Origin: JAAYDS01 sp012729155
Lineage (GTDB): Bacteria; Chloroflexota; Anaerolineae; UBA1429
DNA length: 64,000 nt
Assembly (NCBI GenBank): GCA_036774405.1
Contig: DAIPBO010000018.1
Location: 4,262 to 68,261 of the forward strand
Reading direction: 5' to 3'
How positions within the stretch are numbered: position 1 is the stretch's first letter; each line of letters starts with the position of its first letter. Below, in pieces: positions 25,368 through 33,412 of this stretch. Under the pieces are notes generated by a model that did not search any database, had not been told where the DNA came from, and saw only the letters and a program-made list of their open reading frames with translations. Both the position numbers and the translations under genes were made by a program.

Positions 25368-25384
25368 TGTGAAAGACGTCACAA
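25367..25384. promoter_or_regulatory. Rex-type (or CRP/FNR-type) operator, perfect inverted repeat
   Basis: TTGTGA at 25367-25372 and TCACAA at 25379-25384 with a 6-base spacer form a perfect palindrome of the known Rex consensus type. It shares a base with the -10 box and covers the predicted start site, the right place for a repressor. A near-identical site lies at the hydrogenase promoter (48003-48020). Confidence 0.68.
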
Positions 25385-25423
25385 CTACACGGCGTCGATG
25401 CTCTGGGGAGCGAGGGTAGATAC

Positions 25424-27889
25424 ATGAAGACCTATGTCATCGTTGGTGGTGTGGCAGGCGGTGCCACTGCAGCTACGCGCCTGCGCAGGCGTGACGAGTC
25501 TGCCAGCATCATCCTGATAGAGCGGGGCCCCTTCGTATCGTTCGCTAACTGCGGCCTGCCCTATCATATCGGAGGCACCATCGGCGAGCGTGATAAGCTT
25601 ATCATCACGACGCCTGAGGAACTCGAAGGCGAGTTCGCCATCGACGTTCGCACACAGCACGAGGCACTGTCAGTCAACCCTGGCGAGCACACCATTGAGG
25701 TCCGCGACCTATCTACAGGCGCGGCCTACACGCTCGCTTATGACAAGCTCGTCCTGTCACCTGGGGCGTCGCCGGTAGTGCCACCCGTCCCTGGAGCCGA
25801 CCTGCCTAATGTGTTTACGCTGCGCAACATCCCAGATATGGATGCCATCAAGGCGTACATCGATGCCAACCATGCGACCAGTGCTGCGGTCATCGGCGGG
25901 GGATTTATCGGGCTTGAGATGGCCGAGAACCTCCACCTGGCAGGGCTACAGGTCAACGTGATCGAGATGCTCAGCCAGGTGATGGCGCCGCTGGACCCTG
26001 ACATGGCCGCGGGCATTCACCGCGAATTGGTCCAGCGGGGCGTAGGCCTGGTGCTGGGCGATGGCGTCAAGTCGATCGCTGCCCTGCCTGCCGGTGGGCT
26101 TGAGGTGACGGTGTCATCAGGCGCCACCTACCAGGCCGATCTCGCCATCATGGCCGTGGGCGTCAAGCCCGAGAGCGACCTGGCGCGGAGTGCGGGTCTC
26201 GAAATCGGTCCACGTGGCCATATTGCCGTGAACCAATTCATGCAGACATCCGATCCAGACATCTACGCCGTGGGCGATGCGGTGCAGGTGCTCGATCCCG
26301 TAACGGGGCAGCCCACGGCCGTGCCACTGGCAAGCCCCGCCAACCGCCAAGCACGGACGGCGGCCAGCCACATCACAGGCCTTGAGCTGGCCTACAAGGG
26401 GACCTACGGCACATCGATCGTCAAGGTGTTTGATCTCGTGGTGGCCTCGACGGGAGCCAACAGTCGCCGCCTGGAGCAGGCGGGCATCGCCTATCGCACC
26501 AGCACCACGCACAACTATGATCATGCGGGCTACTACCCCGGTGCCACCATGCAGACCATCAAGCTGCTATACGGCGCCAGCGATGGCAAGCTGCTGGGGG
26601 CGCAGGTGCTGGGCTATCACGCTGTCGACCGCACGATCGATACGTTAGCCACGGCTTTGATCGCCGGTATGACTGTATTTGACATCGAGGAACTCGAGTT
26701 GGCCTATGCGCCACCTTATGGAGCCGCGAAGGATCCGGTTAACGTCGCTGGTTTTGCGGCGGCCAACGAGTTGCGGGGCGACACAGCCCTGGTTACGTGG
26801 AACGAGGTCATTGCTCGCGACCCCGATAGCACAGGCATCCTCGATGTGCGTAGTCGCCTTGAATACGAGCTGGGTACGATCGAGGGCGCGGTATGGATCC
26901 CTGTTGAGGAGCTGCGCGACCGCATTGACGAACTCGACAAGAGCAAGGAGTGGATCATATTCTGCGCTCGCGGCCGCCGCGGCTATGGTGCCGATCGAAT
27001 TCTGCGGCAAAACGGCTATCGTTCGCGCAACCTGACGGGTGGATGGAACACCTTTACCCTGGCTAGCGAGCCTCAATCGCACCCCATCGTCACCAGCACC
27101 AACGCCACACGATCGAAGGAGGCGCCAGCCCCCATGCTCGACCCTAAGCTGATCAAGAGCGACTATAGCCTCAACGCCACTGGCTTGCAGTGCCCCGGCC
27201 CCATCATGATGCTCTATAAGCAGATGCAAGAGATGGAAGAGGGCCAGACGGTGCGCGTGTCGGCGACCGACCCCGGCTTTCGGCACGACGTGGGTGTGTG
27301 GGCCGAGAACACGGGCAATACCGTGCTCGCCCTCGAGCAGGAAGAAGGCGTCATCACGGCCGTGCTCAGCAAAGGCGGGCCGCTGCCGCTGTTGGCAGAA
27401 CAGCCCACGGCCGTCGCCAACCGCGCCAAGACGATGGTGGTTTTCTCGGGCGACCTCGACCATGCCATCGCCGCGTTTATCATCGCTAACGGCGCAGCTT
27501 CTATGGGCCAACAGGTAACCATGTTCTTTACCTTCTGGGGGCTCAACATCCTGCGCAAGCCACAGGCGCCACCGGTCAGCAAGAACCTCGTTGAGCGCAT
27601 GTTCGGGTGGATGATGCCCAAGGGGCCCGACGCTCTGCGTCTGTCACGGCTGAACATGGGCGGCCTGGGCACCGCCATGATCAAGAAGGTGATGGAAGAG
27701 AAGAACATCGACTCGCTGCCCAAGCTCATTCAGGCGGCGATCGACTCTGGCGTGCATGTGGTGGCCTGTCAGATGACAATGGATATGATGGGCATCAAGC
27801 ACGAAGAGCTGTTTGACGGCGTGACGGTTGGTGGCGTGGCCTCGATGATCGGCGCCACCGACAAGGCCAACGCGTCCTGGTTCATCTAG
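25424..27889 (+). CDS. CoA-disulfide reductase fused to rhodanese, TusA-like and DsrE-like domains
   Basis: 821 aa. Residues 1-445 are a flavin disulfide reductase of the CoA-disulfide/NADH oxidase group: VGGVAGGATAATRLRR, FVSFANCGLPYH with catalytic Cys43, IGGGFIGLEMAENL, and YAVGDAVQV. Residues about 455-550 are a rhodanese domain with the active loop FCARGRRGY (Cys near 512). Residues about 575-650 are TusA/SirA-like with LQCPGPIM. Residues about 668-821 are DsrE/F-like, with a conserved Cys in VACQMTMDMMG. All four domains can carry or reduce sulfane sulfur, so a persulfide-handling role is likely. GAGGG precedes the ATG by seven bases. It stands alone between its own promoter and terminator. 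Confidence 0.92.
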   Translation: MKTYVIVGGVAGGATAATRLRRRDESASIILIERGPFVSFANCGLPYHIGGTIGERDKLIITTPEELEGEFAIDVRTQHEALSVNPGEHTIEVRDLSTGAAYTLAYDKLVLSPGASPVVPPVPGADLPNVFTLRNIPDMDAIKAYIDANHATSAAVIGGGFIGLEMAENLHLAGLQVNVIEMLSQVMAPLDPDMAAGIHRELVQRGVGLVLGDGVKSIAALPAGGLEVTVSSGATYQADLAIMAVGVKPESDLARSAGLEIGPRGHIAVNQFMQTSDPDIYAVGDAVQVLDPVTGQPTAVPLASPANRQARTAASHITGLELAYKGTYGTSIVKVFDLVVASTGANSRRLEQAGIAYRTSTTHNYDHAGYYPGATMQTIKLLYGASDGKLLGAQVLGYHAVDRTIDTLATALIAGMTVFDIEELELAYAPPYGAAKDPVNVAGFAAANELRGDTALVTWNEVIARDPDSTGILDVRSRLEYELGTIEGAVWIPVEELRDRIDELDKSKEWIIFCARGRRGYGADRILRQNGYRSRNLTGGWNTFTLASEPQSHPIVTSTNATRSKEAPAPMLDPKLIKSDYSLNATGLQCPGPIMMLYKQMQEMEEGQTVRVSATDPGFRHDVGVWAENTGNTVLALEQEEGVITAVLSKGGPLPLLAEQPTAVANRAKTMVVFSGDLDHAIAAFIIANGAASMGQQVTMFFTFWGLNILRKPQAPPVSKNLVERMFGWMMPKGPDALRLSRLNMGGLGTAMIKKVMEEKNIDSLPKLIQAAIDSGVHVVACQMTMDMMGIKHEELFDGVTVGGVASMIGATDKANASWFI

Positions 27890-27910
27890 GCGCTCGGCGC
27901 CTCAGAGCAG

Positions 27911-27936
27911 AAAGGCCCCCCGATTGAGGGGCCTTT
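27911..27936 (+). terminator. Terminator after CoA-disulfide reductase fusion
   Basis: A 9-bp stem (27911-27919 with 27928-27936) whose right arm ends in TTT and continues TCGTT. It lies between convergent genes and may act in both directions. Confidence 0.72.
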
Positions 27937-27954
27937 TCGTTGCATCAGAGGCCG

Positions 27955-30534
27955 TCAGCGATAGAGGCGCTCGTAGATGCGGTACTGACGGTAGACGCCG
28001 GTGACATAGGCCTTGGTCTCGCTGTAGGCCAGCGTCTCGACAAAAAGGTCATAGTCGACGATCTCTCGCCCCTCTGTCAGCAGATCGAGGCTGCCTGGCC
28101 CCGCGTTGTAGGCCACCAGCGCCGCTGGCCAGTCGCGCCCGCGCAGGCCGAGCCCAAAGTTCAGATACCAGGCGCCATAGCGCAGATTGAGGTAGGGCCT
28201 CGTTAGCAGCGTCTCGCGATAGTCCTCGGGCCCGATGCTCTCGGCGATCCACTTTCCCGTTGCGGGCATGACCTGTGTGAGCCCACGGGCACCAGCCGAG
28301 CTGACCGCGCGCGCATAGAAGCGGCTCTCTTGGCGGATCAGTGCGGTGAACAACAGCGGATCTATTCCATACCGCTCGGCATACTCGGCCACCAACTCGG
28401 GGTAAGCCATCGGATACGCAACGCGCCAGAGGTCGTCAGGGGCAGCATCCGCCTGGCGCTGTTGGCCCTCGCGAATGAGGTACTCGGCGGCCACGCTAGC
28501 GATATAGCGACAGCCAGCGACCTCGCTCTCGCGCGCCATATAGAGCAGCAGAGGAGCGTTACTGCGCTCTTGAGTGGCCAGTGCGTACAACCTCGACACG
28601 GCATCGCTCTGCCAACCCACACGCCACATCCAGAGGCCGCCGCTCACCTGCTCTCGAAGGTCGACCTCTGACGACAAAGCCCAGCTCGAAACCCAGTCCT
28701 CAACGGCATCCCAGGCCGTCGGAGGGCTTGCCGCAGGCATGGCGGCCTCCAGCCCAAGCCGAAGAGATGTTCCCGCCATGAGATCAGTCGCCCTGACCCC
28801 CCAGTAGCTATCAGGAGCCAGCGTCGTAGCCTGCTTCCAGGCCTCGCCCGCGCCCAGCAGATCGCCGGTATCCCGCAGCGCAAGCCCCGTCCACACCAGA
28901 ATCCGCGCCCTTGACTCGTCTGCCGCACCGGCCTCGAGCCGTTGCAGCTCGCTGGCCCAAACCGTTCGCGCACGCTCGGGGTCGGCGTTCTGATAGTACA
29001 ACAGTCCCGCATACAATCCGGCCTCTTCTGCCATCGCGCTGTCAGGATACTCTGCGGCGATGCGCGCATACAGGTCGGCTGCACGGCCTGGCTGCTCATT
29101 AGCGGCCAGATACCGTGCGGCAAGCTGCAACGCTTGCGGAGCATCGGGGTGCCTGGCATACCGCGAGGCATAGAGGGTGTACACCTTGCTCGGGTCGCCG
29201 TTATTCTGCTTGACTACGTCAGCCTTGGCGAACCAGACCTCGGCAATGCGGCGCTGTGTCACTGCATCCTCGAGCTGGCCGCGTTGGCTGTAGAGTGTGA
29301 TGGCACGATCGAGCTCTGCCAACGCTGAACGGGGCTGGCCTCTCGCTGCAGAGATCAGGCCGCGCAGCGCGTATGCCTCGGCACGGTCGGCATCGCGAGT
29401 CTTGAGAGCAGCCTTGATAGCATCCTCGGCCGCTTCGTTCTGATGGCTATGGTAGAGCACGCGCGCCTCGATCAGAGGCTCAACGAGCGACACTGGTTTG
29501 GCGTCGTCGTCATCCTCTTCGCCTTCGGCCGCCAGCTCTCGAAGCACCAACAAAGCCTGTTGTCCGGCTACCTGGTCGGGATACTCGACCATGGCCTGCC
29601 GCAAGATAGCGAGAGCAGTCTCGTCGTCACCGATACTCAGGAGCGTTCGCGCTCGCTCGACCTCGATCATCATCCTGTAGGCAGGCTGCACGGCGAATGA
29701 CTGAATCTCATCGAGGGCCGCCAACGCCAGCTCCCACTGGTTGCTCATACGCGCAAGGCGCGCCAGCTCTTCGAGAACCTGCGCTCGAAACGCCGCTGTA
29801 AGCAGGGCTGTATCGATCTGCTGTAGCCGGCGCAGGGCCTGGCTCTCGTCTCCTGCCTGAACGTTGGCGCGCGCGGCGCGCCAAAGCACCTGCTCTTGAG
29901 CCGGAGGATCCAGAGCCAGGAGCATGCTATAGACATTGCTGGCAGGCTGCCACTGGCCAGCCTGCTCATAGGCGTCTGCCAGCATAGCGAGCGTCTGGTG
30001 CTGTAAGGGGCCCGCCAGCTCAGCCCAGGGCAGAAGCAGCGAGACACCAGCCGCAAGGTCGCCGTCGACGAGATGGGCCATGGCCAGGCACAGATCGACA
30101 GCCTGTGCGTCAGCGCCGGCCGCGCCGCGCCGCGCCGACAGCTGCTCAACAAAAGACTCGTGTTCACCGCGCTCATAGAGTCGGTATGCGTCGGTGCGCA
30201 GTCTCTCGTCAGCGATCAACTCGAAACAAACAGGCCAGGCAGACTCGGCCTCATCCACCTGGCGCTCATCGACCTGCGCGGCAGGCTCAACAGTCGCTGG
30301 CGCCTCGACGGTGGGCAGCGGAGCCTCGCTCTGTTCACTGCCGGCTCCTGTGGTCGCATCGTTGGGCGCCACCGCAGGCGCTGGGTTCGCATCAAGCGTC
30401 GGCTTTCCGTCAGGCGACGTTGCGCAGGCAGCCAGCACCAGAGCCAACGCCATCGTCGCCAGCAAAGCGCGCCATGCGGCCAGCCGTTGGGGGCAGCGGA
30501 GAGAACGTGCGAGGCCCGAACGTGTTCTAGCCAT
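27955..30534 (-). CDS. Lytic murein transglycosylase lipoprotein with TPR-like repeats (Slt70-like)
   Basis: 859 aa. A basic N-terminus leads to a hydrophobic signal with lipobox LAAC, so it should be lipid-anchored. A Pro/Ala-rich linker is followed by about 550 residues of helical TPR-like repeats. The C-terminal 150 residues form the SLT domain: YGIDPLLFTALIRQESRF with the catalytic Glu, SSAGARGLTQVMPAT, NLRYGAWYL and ALVAYNAGPG. It cleaves peptidoglycan between MurNAc and GlcNAc. ATG 30534 was chosen because it begins the signal peptide; it overlaps the methyltransferase stop by eight bases. The two genes form one operon. Confidence 0.92.
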   Translation of the reverse strand: MARTRSGLARSLRCPQRLAAWRALLATMALALVLAACATSPDGKPTLDANPAPAVAPNDATTGAGSEQSEAPLPTVEAPATVEPAAQVDERQVDEAESAWPVCFELIADERLRTDAYRLYERGEHESFVEQLSARRGAAGADAQAVDLCLAMAHLVDGDLAAGVSLLLPWAELAGPLQHQTLAMLADAYEQAGQWQPASNVYSMLLALDPPAQEQVLWRAARANVQAGDESQALRRLQQIDTALLTAAFRAQVLEELARLARMSNQWELALAALDEIQSFAVQPAYRMMIEVERARTLLSIGDDETALAILRQAMVEYPDQVAGQQALLVLRELAAEGEEDDDDAKPVSLVEPLIEARVLYHSHQNEAAEDAIKAALKTRDADRAEAYALRGLISAARGQPRSALAELDRAITLYSQRGQLEDAVTQRRIAEVWFAKADVVKQNNGDPSKVYTLYASRYARHPDAPQALQLAARYLAANEQPGRAADLYARIAAEYPDSAMAEEAGLYAGLLYYQNADPERARTVWASELQRLEAGAADESRARILVWTGLALRDTGDLLGAGEAWKQATTLAPDSYWGVRATDLMAGTSLRLGLEAAMPAASPPTAWDAVEDWVSSWALSSEVDLREQVSGGLWMWRVGWQSDAVSRLYALATQERSNAPLLLYMARESEVAGCRYIASVAAEYLIREGQQRQADAAPDDLWRVAYPMAYPELVAEYAERYGIDPLLFTALIRQESRFYARAVSSAGARGLTQVMPATGKWIAESIGPEDYRETLLTRPYLNLRYGAWYLNFGLGLRGRDWPAALVAYNAGPGSLDLLTEGREIVDYDLFVETLAYSETKAYVTGVYRQYRIYERLYR

Positions 30535-31294
30535 GCGCTCGGCCTTTCGCGAGCTTGGCAACCCAAAGAATGCGCGAGGTCTCCTCGTGCGGCGGACGCA
30601 GAGAGAAGCAATCATACATCGCCAGCACCTCAAAGCCAGCATCTACCAGCAGCGTCGAGACATGCTCAGGCGGATAGGCCTGCTCAGTGTGTCGCTCGGA
30701 ACTCTTGGAATACAGCCCAGTGGCGCGATCGCGCTCGAACCAGGTCACCGTCACCGTTGTTTGTCGGCGGCTGGGGCTGTAACGTGTGTTAAAGGCCACC
30801 GCCAGATCGCCCTGATCGTCAAAGTACGCCTGCCCACCCCAAAACGTCTCGAGGGCAAACGCTGTGTTCATGTCAAAGAAAAAGAGCCCGCCCCGCGTCA
30901 GGGCCCTGGCAACCTGGCCAAAGACTGCGGAGAGATCGTCTGACGTGAGCATATAGTTCAGGCTGTCATAGAGACAGGTGGCCACGTTGCAACGCTCTGG
31001 CAAGGTAAACTCGCGCATATCATGCTGCATCCATATCGCCTCAACACCAGCGGCCTCGGCTTTACGCCGCGCCTCGGCCAGCATCTGCTCGGAACCGTCG
31101 ATGCCCGTGACCTGATAGCCACGCCTGGCCAGCGAAACGCCCACAGTGCCCGTGCCACAGGCCAGATCGAGCCACCGTTTACCTGGTGGCGGAAACCGCT
31201 CCAGCAGCTCTTCGAGGTAGCCGATCATCCGCAGGCTAAAGCCCAATTGCCCCGAGGCGTCGTATACCGCCGCATAGCCGCTATAGATGCTCAT
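30527..31294 (-). CDS. SAM-dependent methyltransferase (class I), substrate unknown
   Basis: 255 aa. A class I Rossmann methyltransferase: WLDLACGTGTVGVSLARRGY (motif I), VTGIDGSEQMLAEA, CLYDSLNYML and GGLFFFDMNT. Relatives with the DSLNYL segment are usually annotated only as methyltransferases. The longer frame to 31321 overlaps the -10 box of its own promoter. GGGGG and AGGGA precede the ATG at 31294, so that start is used. It is the first gene of an operon with the lytic transglycosylase. Confidence 0.88.
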   Translation of the reverse strand: MSIYSGYAAVYDASGQLGFSLRMIGYLEELLERFPPPGKRWLDLACGTGTVGVSLARRGYQVTGIDGSEQMLAEARRKAEAAGVEAIWMQHDMREFTLPERCNVATCLYDSLNYMLTSDDLSAVFGQVARALTRGGLFFFDMNTAFALETFWGGQAYFDDQGDLAVAFNTRYSPSRRQTTVTVTWFERDRATGLYSKSSERHTEQAYPPEHVSTLLVDAGFEVLAMYDCFSLRPPHEETSRILWVAKLAKGRAHG

Positions 31295-31319
31295 TCCCTG
31301 CCCCCGTGCGAGTTGGCGC

Positions 31320-31349
31320 ATTATAGAGAGGGCGACAGTCCAGCGTCAA
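31320..31349 (-). promoter_or_regulatory. Promoter of methyltransferase-transglycosylase operon
   Basis: Minus strand TTGACG (31349-31344), 18-base spacer, perfect TATAAT (31325-31320). The leader to ATG 31294 is about 19 bases. Confidence 0.72.
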
Positions 31350-31350
31350 G

Positions 31351-31378
31351 TTGTGCGCTCACTGGGGGTGCATAGACT
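31351..31378 (+). promoter_or_regulatory. Possible promoter of GNAT gene
   Basis: TTGTGC (31351-31356), 16-base spacer, TAGACT (31373-31378). The predicted start would be close to the second ATG (31385) of the GNAT gene. It is a moderate match only. Confidence 0.35.
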
Positions 31379-32167
31379 ATGGCCATGTTGATCAAGCCCG
31401 TTTCCTTGATGCGCGCGGACGTTGCCGAACTCCTTTATGTCGAGCGCAACTCACTCGGCGACAGCGACTATACCATCGACGAGGCGCTGGACGTTTTACG
31501 CTCACCTGCTCATCTGTGCCTGGGCTGTTATGTCGAGGAGGCGCTGGTGGGCTTCTTGAGCTGCATCGAGACGTGGGGCCCACTGGGGGCCCGCCTTGAG
31601 ATGGATATGTTGGGCGTGCTCTCTGCGCACCGTCGCCGCGGTTATGCACGAGAGCTTGTCGCCAGAGCGCTTGACCAGGCCACCGGCCGCCACTGTACCA
31701 TGGCGCGTGCTGTCGTAGCTGTCGACAATACGGCCTCGCAGACGGTCTTTCACAGTGCCGGGTTCGAGGCGGTAGTGCCCTGCACTATGCTCGTCTGGAA
31801 CCGCCACGCGAGCAGCGGTGCCGCGCCCAGCGAGCGCCTCGTGAGCAGGCAGCTTCAACTTGCCGAGCGCCCAGATGCCCGGGCTACAGCTACCGAGTGG
31901 GCCAATGATACTACGACGTTCGCCCGTGCAACCAGCATCCAGGTGGCCACCCTCGCGTATCGCGGCTGTTGGATCGAAGAAATCTCGGGGCGATCGCCTG
32001 AAGATTGTGCTGCGTTGGTCACGCGCATCGGGTGCGATGCGGTGATGACAGGCCTTGCCGAAGCGGGCGTGCTTGCGCCCCGCAGCGCGCCCAGCGACAT
32101 CGCTGCGTTGGTATCACTCGGCTGGCGACCGGTTGGTGACTATGACATCTTCACCAGGCAGCTCTAG
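31379..32167 (+). CDS. GNAT-family N-acetyltransferase
   Basis: 262 aa. Residues about 5-150 form a GNAT fold with the acetyl-CoA loop LSAHRRRGYARELVARAL and the following VVAVDNTASQTVFHSAGFE. The C-terminal ~110 residues look like a second, degenerate domain without an obvious CoA loop. The acceptor is unknown. ATG 31379 has GGGGGTG eight bases upstream; ATG 31385 is a possible alternative. The stop codon shares a CTAG with the stop of the convergent exonuclease gene. Confidence 0.82.
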   Translation: MAMLIKPVSLMRADVAELLYVERNSLGDSDYTIDEALDVLRSPAHLCLGCYVEEALVGFLSCIETWGPLGARLEMDMLGVLSAHRRRGYARELVARALDQATGRHCTMARAVVAVDNTASQTVFHSAGFEAVVPCTMLVWNRHASSGAAPSERLVSRQLQLAERPDARATATEWANDTTTFARATSIQVATLAYRGCWIEEISGRSPEDCAALVTRIGCDAVMTGLAEAGVLAPRSAPSDIAALVSLGWRPVGDYDIFTRQL

Positions 32168-33378
32168 GTGGCCGAGCTAGCGCTGCGGCCCAGACGGCGC
32201 TCAAGTCTGTCCAAACGGTAGTTCAAGTCGTTCCACAGATCGTCTGGCCAGGGATGGTCTATCTCACCCCTCTCTAGGCGCGCCAGCCCTCGCAGCACCA
32301 CATCCCGAGCAGCGGCATGATCCCGTTCGCGGTGCTCGAGGTGTTTGGCCAATTCGATAAAGGGGACGGGACTCGGGCCCTCAAGACGCTCGCTCCATAC
32401 CATCGCCGCCTCATCGTTACGCCCCAACCGCTTTAGCAACAGCCCGTAGCGATCCCACCCTTCGGCAGCGATTCGCAGATCGGGGCTCCTTGTCGCCGCC
32501 GTGTAGGCAGCCCTTGCCTCGGCGTGATTGCCCAGTCGTTCGTGAAGGCGTCCGATGGCCAACAGGTCGCATGGCGTCTCGCTCGGCTCAGGCTCAAGCC
32601 CCATCTGACTCGAGACGCGGGCCATGAGGCAGGCCATCGACATGACATCCATCAGATTGTGGTAGAACACGCCCACCAGCGGCTGCACGTTGCCCGTCCG
32701 TAGGTAATCATAGTACAGTTGGGGAATGAGGTAACCAGGCACGTCTTCGCCAGTGCGCGCTACACCCAGCACCTGACGCTCTAGAGACGACAGAGCGCAT
32801 GAGGGCAGCACGTGCCGCCAGAGCGCGCGAGACCATCGCAGCAGGTCGAGGTGGCCCTCGAGTTCGGGCGGCTGCAGCCCGTGATAGCGAAAGCGGTTCT
32901 CCAACAGGGGCCAGTCAAAGCCTACGCCGTTAAAGGTGACGAGCGTCGCCCTCTGCCCCAACTCGCCCTCTAGTTCACGCAGCATTGCTGGCTCATCGTC
33001 TGGCTCCTCGGCAAAGTACTGCCGCACCTCAAAGATGGTGCCATCGAAACTGCCGAGGCCTATCAGAAAGGCAAAGGTGCCCGCATCACGGCCCAGACCG
33101 GTTGTCTCTGTATCCAAAAAGAGCAGGCTGCTGGTTGACACCTCACCCATACCGGCCGCTTTCAGGAGCGTAGCGCCCACCTCGGTTGCAGCGCGCAAAC
33201 AAAGGTCTCCGTGGGCGTAATCCAGTGCAAAGCGCGCATCAGCCCGCAGGCAGCGCCCGGCGGTGTTCTCGATCCAAGCGCCGCCCACCATCTCGCTGAG
33301 CGGCACAACGGGACGCCGTTGCGGTGACCTATCGGGCACCGGCCCAAGGCGCAGCAGACGATCGAACAGGCTACTCAT
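32164..33378 (-). CDS. MrfB/YprB-like DEDD exonuclease with TPR-like tail
   Basis: 404 aa. An RNase H-fold 3'-5' exonuclease domain (about 80-250) with the DEDD motifs: FLDTETTGLGRDAG, LVTFNGVGFDWPLLENRF, and HNLMDVMSM with a late acidic residue. The remaining ~140 residues are TPR-like helices (LHERLGNHAEARAAY). B. subtilis MrfB (YprB) has this architecture and acts with the MrfA helicase to excise mitomycin-type adducts. The MrfA-like gene lies 34 bases upstream, so a partnership is very likely. A TATAAT at 33405-33400 before the ATG may add an internal promoter, but its -35 is poor. Confidence 0.87.
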   Translation of the reverse strand: MSSLFDRLLRLGPVPDRSPQRRPVVPLSEMVGGAWIENTAGRCLRADARFALDYAHGDLCLRAATEVGATLLKAAGMGEVSTSSLLFLDTETTGLGRDAGTFAFLIGLGSFDGTIFEVRQYFAEEPDDEPAMLRELEGELGQRATLVTFNGVGFDWPLLENRFRYHGLQPPELEGHLDLLRWSRALWRHVLPSCALSSLERQVLGVARTGEDVPGYLIPQLYYDYLRTGNVQPLVGVFYHNLMDVMSMACLMARVSSQMGLEPEPSETPCDLLAIGRLHERLGNHAEARAAYTAATRSPDLRIAAEGWDRYGLLLKRLGRNDEAAMVWSERLEGPSPVPFIELAKHLEHRERDHAAARDVVLRGLARLERGEIDHPWPDDLWNDLNYRLDRLERRLGRSASSAT

Positions 33379-33412
33379 GTCGCGCTCACTCCCGCGATCA
33401 TTATACCATGAC

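Noticed and set aside
31373..31385. GNAT gene as another leaderless transcript
   Set aside because: GGGGGTG lies eight bases before ATG 31379 and could act as a ribosome site, and the promoter match is weak, so it was not counted with the others.
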